64,000 nt of DNA from positions 6,129,540-6,193,539 of the forward strand of contig NC_081545.1 in NCBI RefSeq assembly GCF_901000735.1. The letters run 5' to 3'. Below are positions 56,261-64,000 of the stretch, one piece after another. The notes under the pieces are model-generated. The model was not told the origin of the DNA. It was given only the letters and a program-made list of their open reading frames with translations, and did not search any database. The stretch's first letter is position 1. The number at the start of each line of letters is the position of its first letter. This DNA comes from Corylus avellana (lineage: Eukaryota; Streptophyta; Magnoliopsida; Fagales; Betulaceae). Position numbers and translations under genes: made by a program.

Positions 56261-57589
56261 AAAAACTATACCTTGCTAACTCTTTAAGTTCTTGTTGATA
56301 TACGTACTGCACTAAATTGTAATCCAACTTAGCCAGCTCAAGCAAAGTCAAGTTCTTTGCCATATCCATTTGATAGAAATCAATGAAGCTCCGAGCTTCA
56401 ACTCTTGGTATCCTCCAATACAGGGTGATTTCCAGTGACTGTTTCACTTGCTTAGCTGAATTACTGTCCAATTTTCCCATCAATGGTTTCAGGTTTTTAA
56501 TGCTGAAATCCTTGGCTTCTTCCAAAATATCCTCTCCATGCATTCCTAGGTGTGAGGCTTCATACAAACTCAAAAGTCCCTCCATGTCACTGCTTAAACT
56601 GTTCATGAATCTCCCATCGCTGCTTCTGAATTTGTCAAACACAGCTACATGTTTTGACAAAATCACTCAGAGAGGCTTCATAGAAACAAAATGAAAAACA
56701 TATAGGTTGGTTTTGTGAAACTATGACATCACCTGAGGTAATCGAAAAACCATGTTGTCTTAAAAGTCGAAACTGCAAAGCAGTGGTGTCAAGATTGGTA
56801 GTGAGATGTGGATACAAAAGAGCAAGAGCCTCTTCAATCTCCTTTTCAAAGTGGTAAGCAACTCCCAACCGCTGCATCGTGGAAGCAAGCTTCAAAAGGA
56901 CACCAGCGTCTTTATTATTGGAACTCAGCAAGCATTTAGCATTTCGTTTCAACTCCTCCAATCGAGTACCATACAACTCATACTGCAACACAAGCTTAAA
57001 CGGATATTATGAAGGCGGCGTCTGACTACAGAAAGAAAATGAAACAGTAATTGGATCACTTACAGTGTAGGGGGTGCTTAAGGACTCGATGAAATCGGGT
57101 TCCCAAATGCTACGATGGTAATGAGCCGACCGCCGTGAATTCCCTTGTGATTCGTTGAGCTCTGAGACGATCATGAAGGAGGGCAATATCGGTAGGTCCC
57201 TCTTGCCTCTTCTTCTACGTGGTTGGGAAACTACACTTCTTTGGCGATTAAGCTTAACGCAACATGAGCTAGGGAGGGAGAAAAACATTATTTCCATCAG
57301 GAACCTGATTAAATGTTCTCAACAACTTGAGAAAATTATTGCAGAAAACATGTAACACCCTGAGAAATTTATTAAGAATGCTTTCATATAAATTTTGGTC
57401 TTAAGTTAAATCAAATATATTAGGAAAATATATTTGATATCTAATTTTATGTTATCGGTTTAATTTGGTTCAAATTAGGCTCTGATTCGCTTTATGAAAT
57501 TCAAGATTTAATTAATTAGACTTAAAATATAAAAGGATTAAAGGAATTAAATGAGATAAGCTATAGATATATATAATTAAAAAAAAAAG

Positions 57590-57620
<31 letters not shown>

Positions 57621-60392
57621 ACTCTTACCATTTATGTAAGCAATAAATATATATAGATAATACTAGACATTCCAACATTTTTTTTTCAAATTATTTTTCT
57701 CAAATAATTTAGTCCATTCAATAAATAAATAGATTTATATATATTTTTTAATATATTATAATATATTATATTATATCACACCTACTACAGCATGTAGGTA
57801 CACATGTAATTGCATTCACATGGACACTAGAACCTTCAAGCTCATTAATTTGAATGGGTGCAATGTAGTGGACTTTAAAATAATGATAAAAATTTCTCAA
57901 AAGCTATAGATGGGTGAACGCATAGTGCAGCATGGGTTTCGAAACCTTCTTGAAAGCTCCAAGTTCATGAGCTGGCGTAAAGGAATTTCTCCACACACAA
58001 GACTTCATGCCTACAAAGAAAAAGGCTGCAGTAAATTATTATTTTTCCATCGCTTGAGTCACTGTTCATGCTTAAAAAATAAATAACGGCAATCAAGTTT
58101 TGTTTTCCACCAATCAACCTTTATGTTTTATGCCAGCCATGTCCCAAAACTTCACCTATAAATGGCCCACGCCATGTATTAATTTTCACTCAGAAATTCA
58201 TGTCCCTCTCTCACGTACTAAGAGTTCTAGAGAGTGAGAAATATATATATTAGTAATAAGCTTTAGAAATTAAAAGCTTTGGAGCTACATCAAGTGCGAG
58301 TGTTAAGTATAATTTTTTAATCCTTAGTTTATGTCAATTTTAGTTATTAAAATTTAATTTATGTCGTTATGATGTCTAAATTGCTCGGGAAAATGTGATT
58401 GAATATCTCAGGGAAGAATATTATATTCAATCATCCTTGTAAATATTACAAATTCACTGTTGTACTACCTAAATTTTATTAGGTATTTTACAACAACGTC
58501 ATCGTGATGTCCAACTAATATTAGAAGTTTTAGATAAATATTATATTAATGTTGTAGTAATGTCCATATAAAAATATGTTGTAACGCTACATAGTCGTTA
58601 TGCTACCTGAGTGACATTATAATATTTTAGATATATGTCATCATGCTGTTCATTTTTGGATAGAGCATAAGGAGAAATTAAGAGGTCGTTATTTTAGCCT
58701 TTTAAATATAATTTTAAACTAATATATTGTCGAGCATGGGCGTACTAAATGTAGGGAATATTAGAATCAAGTGTTAGAGTTGGAATCCAGCTTAACGGTT
58801 TATGGTGAAAAGGTAAGTATAAATAACTACTTACTGAGACTGATACTATTTTATAAAGCTTTCGAAGTATGATTATTACATGAGCCTGAATATTTTATGA
58901 GTAACATAAATTATATGCTTTCGATTAGTTTTACATGTGTTGAAATAAGTTACGAAATAAAAGGAGATTATGAGAACAAAAGAATGATTTTAAAAGATAT
59001 ATATGTTATTGCATACTGTTAAACATTGAGAATAAGATATAAATTAAGTATGAAGCAAGAAGGTTTTCCAATGTTAATGGTGGGAGCCGAATGAGCCTCT
59101 CATGTTAAATAAGAAGCTTTTGTCTTCCTAGAGTTGAATATAAAATTATAAGGTGTTCTTATATTTACGGTGGAAGCCGAAGAAGCCTTCTAGGTTAAAA
59201 TAAGAAGCCAGGTGCTAACTAAGGGGCCGAAAGTGTTTCCTGATAGCTATAAACGAAAGATTCAAGTCATTGAGAAAGCCAGAAAGGCCAAAGATTGCAT
59301 CGCATACATTGAATAATGTGATTTATATGTTTTATGATTTTATATTTATATACATATTCCTTTTATGAGATACAAGTAAAATGCATATATGTATAAATAT
59401 AAAGTCATACATAGTAAAGAAAATGTCTAGATAAGATAAATGGATTTTATTACAAAACAACTCTATGTTGCTTATCTTAACAGCTATGGATTATGCAAAA
59501 TGAATCTGTCTGAAAAACCTAACGTACGTAGCTGTTATTATAATCACTATGTGATGCAGCGTGACTTAGTGGGCTGTAGTGAAGAACATCAATAAGCAGC
59601 GGATAAATACTTCTAGATCTTGATTCTATCAATAATCTAAGAAATCTTTTTGACAAAAGCTAGATATTCTCTAGGTTTTGAAGGAAAATAAAGAAGAACG
59701 CTCAACTCTAAGGTTTTTTATTCAACAAAATCAATAATCAACATAAACTCCCTTTCTCTATAGGCTATAAGCATATATTTATAACCCTAAACCCTAAACC
59801 TAATAAAATATGACATAAATACCTCCAAAACCCTAAACCTAATAAAATAACAACACAAAGTTGGCTAGAAAATAAAACAGACTGACAACGCCTGTCCGAA
59901 CGGCCACGACACTTAATCGACAAAAACATGAAATAACATATGGGTTCGGACTACACTCTGATCTACATCATTCTCCCCAGGTTGGAGAGAATTCGTCCTT
60001 AAATTCTGTCGGTTCTTCCTAAGGTCCTTCGGTTGTCCAGTCAACTCATTTCATCCTCCTCTTCTCAAAATCACAACAAGGCCACACCTCATAATAAACA
60101 TGATGGCCCGCACCTCACTTTGCCGAGTAGACTTGCCAAGCTTTGCTCATACCTTGCCCTTCCCAAATGCCATGAGAATCCCCAAAGAACTTACAAAGAC
60201 CCTTTCACTCTTTGATAGAAAAGTCGTCTCCGCCTCATAGATCTCATCACAACTTTTGTTAAAAATTTTTGACTCTACTCCAAGGAAATCAACTTCCAAA
60301 TCAAAGATTTTTCTTTTAACACTTTCATCAAACACTTGGTGTATAGAACTCACCTCTTCATCGGGATAGATGTCATAGATTGGTGGAGAGGC

Positions 60393-60917
60393 TCAATTTA
60401 CTGAGCAATCTTCTTCAATAAAGCCATCTTCCTCCACCACAACCAATTGACTCCTAATCTCCGTTGCCGCTCTAGGCACCATCTCCGCCATCTTCCTAGG
60501 TACTTCTTTTTGTGGAATTTTTTTAATTTTTTGTGTCACCAAGAACTCTTTGGGTTGCAAGCAACCTTGGAATTCTGGTACATCGAGTTTGAACCTACTC
60601 ACCCGCCGATTGGCATGAGCTTGCGTAAGGTGCTAACTTCTGCGGATTCGGGGCTCCGCAAACAGGTTTCTAGATCCACTCCCTTTGTGACCACACAGGT
60701 TGGATATTCCAGTAGTGAGGTCTTCAATTTGATCCCTCATGGCTATGAATTGATCCTCCATGTGTTGCCAACGTGCAGCGATAGATTTGCCTTCCGCCTC
60801 CGCAAATTGCGGTATTGGTTGGCGACGACAATTGTTCGGCCCACCTCCCATAAGCATAAATTTATAGCCCAAAACCCAAAACCTAATAAAATATGACATA
60901 ATACCCCCAAAACCCAA
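60393..60917 (-). pseudogene. Gypsy gag remnant
   Basis: Two minus-strand open blocks (60,917-60,633 and 60,602-60,393). The second contains RFKLDVPEFQG, LQPKEFL, the pattern expected in Ty3/gypsy gag (DIPEF.G.L.PEEFLDWL). The downstream gag, protease, RT and integrase are missing. The upstream block runs straight out of LTR sequence, so the primer site and leader were deleted. Confidence 0.65.
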
Positions 60918-61064
60918 AACCTAATAAAATAACGAAATAAAGACTCCCAAAACCCTAATCCTAATAAAATAACAACATAAAGTCGGCTAGAAAATAAAAC
61001 AAACTGACAGCGCCCATCCGAACGGCCACGAAACTTAAACGACAAAAACATGAAATAACACATG

Positions 61065-62872
61065 TGTAGCACCCCAGAATTTTCAAAGTTATTTAAATAG
61101 ATTATTTTGATGATGATGTTCGTTTAATATCCATTTTAGCCAATGAATTTTTGGGGAAATTTATGGTGTTACAGAGAATGATAATTAGATAATGGTAATT
61201 GGTGAAATAATAGGATAGTAAATGGTAAGAAGAATTGTAATGGTAGGTAGAATAATTAATAATAGGTATAATAGTATTGGTATAAGGAGAGTAAAATTGT
61301 AAATGGAATGTAGAATAGTCAATGGTAGGTATAATAGTGTTGGTAAGTGGAATAGTAAAATGAGGATAAAATTGTAAATGGAATGTAGAATAGTATTTGT
61401 TTTTTCCTATAAATAAAACTCTTCCCCTTCACAAATTTCACCACTCCCCTCCCTTCTCTTCCACATATTCTTCCTTCTTCCGCTTTCTACTCAGTCTTTC
61501 TTCTTTTTGAGAATATTTACTCAGAGCAGAAAGAGAAAGGGGGAGACAAAGCACTGCAAGAAATAAAGAATACGAGAGAGAACAGACTTGAAAAACTAGT
61601 TTCAAAAGATATACTAGTGGTATTAATCACATTGTAGCAACTTGATTCCTTCAGACCAATTTTAGCCTCAGTCTAGTGGTAAGTAAATTCACTACCCCTT
61701 CTAAAATTACTTCATGTCATGCTATTTATACATTCTTGTATCAAACTGTAAATGATTATTTTATTTACCTGTCATGGAGATATGTTGCATGCATGAAAGA
61801 TTTTTAGAAGAATTATTTAGAAAGCTTCTATTTCTTTAAACGCTTTCTAAGTACAACAAGTTTATATTTGGAAAAGTTTCTATTTTGAGAAAAGAAAGTT
61901 GAAAAATGATGATGATTATAAGAAAGAAGAATGATGATAAACTCTCCTACTTGTTGCCCTAAGATACATCAAAAAAAGTACAAGAAATGAGTTAAATGTT
62001 TATGAAATGAGGGCGTATGTATGGAGGAGAGTATTTTTGGCCCCAAGATAAGTAAAGATGAGAGGAGTTCAGTAATGATACTCGGATGGAGGCGAAACTA
62101 CTGAAGGAGGCTATGCAAGAAAGTGATATTCCATCAATATGACCATTGAGTGCACCAAGAAAGAGTTAATTAACGGTCGGGCATGGCCGAGGCCACAATT
62201 CAGTGCCATGGTTACAAGGACCCACAACCCTCGTACACAGGGGTAACAGTGTACATGGGCCCTAATATGAGAAAATGATAATATAATTTCATCGATGATA
62301 TACTATGATTACAATGATGATTTACAATGATGATTTACTATGATGATTTATAATGATGCATTATGATAATGATTTATAATGATAATTTATGATGATGATT
62401 TATTACTAGAGGTAATAGTATGTATATGCTACGAGTGATGCAACCGTACATACATGTATTATTATGGCTGGTTGTATATTTATTTGTGAAAACAATTTTC
62501 AAAACTGAGAACAAGGAGTAAAACTATTTATAGTTGTGAATTTTACTTGCTGTGCCCCTTTGGGCTCATTTAGTTTTATTTCTTGTTTTCAGGTAGAAAG
62601 GACGCTGGAATAGGAGGTAGGAATGGGGGCGGGAATAATTATTAACTTTCATAGTCTTTTCATATAAGTTATTGTAATAATATGATATTCCGCAACTGAA
62701 GTTCAATGTTTTCTAATTTCTCTTGTAATAAAATCTCTTAAACAATGTTTTATACATTTATCGTATCATTTAAAATCAAGTACTCTGATAAACCTTATAG
62801 ATCTTTGCAAAAACTTTTGTGGTAAAAGAAGAAAAGTGGCAAACTCAGCCTTAACAGGCTAGGGGTGTTACA
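61065..62872 (+). mobile_element. Solo LTR, about 1.8 kb, gypsy-like
   Basis: Starts tgtagcacccc and ends aggggtgttaca, with a TATA-like cctataaataaaac near 61,408 and a pyrimidine-rich leader. The 5-bp flanks acatg (61,060-61,064) and atttg (62,873-62,877) are a degraded duplication. Comparison with the left LTR of the host element (aacatatg|ggttcgg, near 59,940) shows the interrupted sequence resuming at the same point. It contains tandem gatgatttacaat phrases (62,290-62,405). Confidence 0.75.
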
Positions 62873-62909
62873 ATTTGGGTTTAGACTACACTCTGATCTA
62901 CATCACTAT

Positions 62910-63337
62910 TGTAACACCCCTACTCCAAGTGGTATGATATTGTCCGCTTTAAGCCAAGTCCGCACGATTTTTATTATTGGGTTTACCCCCCAAAAGGCCT
63001 CATACCATTTAGAGAGAGTATATTCCATATAAACACATCATTTTTTTCATGCCCAAGCAATGTAGGACGTCACAATCACCCCCTCCTAGGACCCAGCGTC
63101 CTCGCTGGCGACCCTCATGGGCTTGTGCATGCTTCCCCCATCTCAGGCTGGGTTATGGCTCTGATACCATATGTAACACCCCTACTCCAAGTAGTATGAT
63201 ATTGTCCACTTTGGGCAAAGCCCGCACGGTTTTTATTATTGGGCTTACTCCCCCAAAAGGCCTCATACCATTTAGAGAGAATATATTCCATATAAACACA
63301 ACATCTTTTTCATGCCCAGGCAATGTGGGACGTCACA
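62910..63337 (-). mobile_element. Complete TRIM (miniature LTR retrotransposon), 428 bp
   Basis: Two LTRs of about 165 bp (62,910-63,074 and 63,172-63,337) start tgtaacaccc and end gacgtcaca. The 97-bp interior holds, on the minus strand, a tRNA-Met primer site tggtatcagagc (63,169-63,158) two bases after the LTR and a polypurine tract aggagggggtgat (63,087-63,075). Perfect 5-bp duplication actat at 62,905-62,909 and 63,338-63,342. No coding capacity; it would depend on enzymes of an autonomous element. Confidence 0.93.
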
Positions 63338-64000
63338 ACTATGTTAGAGATATTTTAGAAAAAGATGGCTCATATTGAAAATATCAGTAATTCTTATACT
63401 TATTGAGACTGTGGACTCATTAATCCGCCTATGTAAATGTGGTAACACCACAATTATATAGATGTTGATGCAGATATAGAAGAGGGTGAAGATGATCCAT
63501 ATGCCTGCCTAGATTATTATGAATAAGGTTTTCTGGTGCCTTAGTTTATTGTAAAATATCACGAAGATGTCTATCTTTTAAAATATATCTAAAGTTAATC
63601 ATGTTCTACGTATTGGTGTACAGTTACTTATGTGCTATCTGTGACCCTTTTGACTAGTGTGTTTTCTTATCATGTAAAGTACAATTTAAAATTTTGTTTA
63701 ATATATAAGTCTTGTTATCAACCCTGATGTGTTCTGTGAGGACTATATAAGAAAATAATAATTTATTCCGCTGCGAGAATTATAATTTCTGATGATATTG
63801 AGGTAGAGATAATAGTGCTTAGTAGAAATTGGAGATTTTCACTTTCGCTTTTCATTAAATAAAGTCGTAGCGCTACAAAACATCCGGAAGCTTGTGAAGT
63901 ATAAAAAGGATGAGCGTAGAAAACAGGGCTACTTAGTAAAAATATATTATTCAGTTTTCAACTATTTAAAGTTCATAATTCAGAAAAAGTACTCATTTTT

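Larger units (their letters stand above)
53939..57297 (-). pseudogene. TPS-b-type terpene synthase (TPS-psi3), seven exons, exon 6 frameshift
   Basis: Exons on the minus strand: 57,297-57,064, 56,982-56,733, 56,644-56,272, 55,242-55,021, 54,912-54,774, 54,679-54,426 and 54,247-53,939, with GT-AG borders. Features: MEIMFFSLPS start with a transit-peptide-like N-terminus, RR(x)8W (RRSAHYHRSIW), RDR, DDMYD in exon 4 and DDLGTWEAE across exons 6 and 7. Exon 6 is 254 nt versus 249 in TPS-1: extra bases after VGGP shift the frame into a TAG while homology ([13 protein letters not shown]) resumes in another frame. Everything else is intact, including a one-codon insertion in exon 4 (RMIEINYLW) and a C-terminal extension (DRINLV). 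Inferred to be recently inactivated; a sequencing error cannot be excluded. Intron 3 is enlarged to 1029 bp. Confidence 0.92.
59552..62905 (-). mobile_element. Internally deleted gypsy element, minus orientation
   Basis: The left LTR, 59,552-59,970, runs tgatgcagcg...ctacatca. The right LTR is partly deleted (about 60,857-61,064 plus 62,873-62,905) and ends ctctgatctacatca. On the minus strand the left LTR is preceded by a polypurine tract (acctggggagaa, 59,971-59,982). Target duplication ctatg: 59,547-59,551 on the left; on the right, ctat at 62,906-62,909 then g at 63,343 after the TRIM is removed. Only gag remnants survive between the LTRs. A solo LTR is nested in the right LTR. Confidence 0.8.
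57351..64000 (+). mobile_element. Outer LTR-type retrotransposon sequence with nested elements
   Basis: Begins tgtaacaccctgagaaattt at 57,351, a common gypsy LTR start, 54 bp upstream of the TPS-psi3 start codon. It has a TATA-like cctataaatggc near 58,157 and a leader after it. Interrupted at 59,552 by a minus-strand gypsy derivative and a TRIM, it resumes at 63,343 (gttagagatatt) and continues with LTR-like text (cttattgagactgtggactc) to the window edge. No coding domain is visible. The far end is outside the window. Confidence 0.5.

Noticed and set aside
62910..63337. Simple tandem duplication instead of a TRIM
   Set aside because: The tRNA-Met primer site, polypurine tract, TG...CA ends and perfect 5-bp duplication are in the right order for an LTR element.

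Overview
This window is plant nuclear DNA, most likely from a eudicot and plausibly a woody rosid (inferred, not proven). The evidence is a seven-exon terpene synthase gene of TPS-b type, plant L1-type LINEs with a C-terminal RNase H, a CACTA (En/Spm) transposon with TNP2-like and Ptta/En/Spm-like genes, LTR elements with tRNA-Asp and tRNA-Met primer sites, tRNA-derived SINEs, AT-rich spacers, and two scaffold gaps of exactly 100 N. Nothing looks bacterial, organellar or viral. Gene models come from reading frames, GT-AG junctions and family motifs; no database search was possible.

Layout. 1-11,115: a decayed minus-strand LINE (LINE-A), split near its 3' end by a 5.2 kb LTR element that has no coding capacity. 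11,116-14,811: spacer, then an inverted-repeat-bounded segment holding a shattered, tandemly amplified exon of a GT14 glucuronosyltransferase-like gene. 14,912-28,444: CACTA territory. It holds a minus-strand terminal fragment, a SINE, and a large plus-strand CACTA element with subterminal TGACGTG palindromes, two damaged transposase genes, long minisatellites and a nested solo LTR. 28,712-34,821: a full-length, young LINE (LINE-B) flanked by a perfect 17-bp target-site duplication, with an intact 1385-residue ORF2. 34,822-38,066: spacer with a repeated promoter-like block, a MITE-like element and an LTR fragment.

38,067-57,297 is the only host gene neighbourhood: three terpene synthase loci. 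TPS-1 (plus strand, 7 exons, 586 codons) is intact. TPS-psi2 (minus) is a truncated, multiply broken close relative. TPS-psi3 (minus) has all seven exons but a net 5-bp frameshift in exon 6. Between them lie a TIR element, a SINE, a solo copia-like LTR, a 5'-truncated LINE (LINE-C), LTR debris and a CACTA end. From 57,351 to the right edge there is an LTR-type retrotransposon starting 54 bp upstream of the TPS-psi3 start codon. Inside it is a minus-strand gypsy derivative, inside that a 1.8 kb solo LTR, and a complete 428-bp TRIM sits across the gypsy element's target-site duplication.

Overall the window shows local duplication and pseudogenisation of a monoterpene-synthase-like cluster in a heavily nested transposon landscape. 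TPS-1 is the only gene I expect to make a functional host protein; LINE-B ORF2 is the only intact transposon enzyme.
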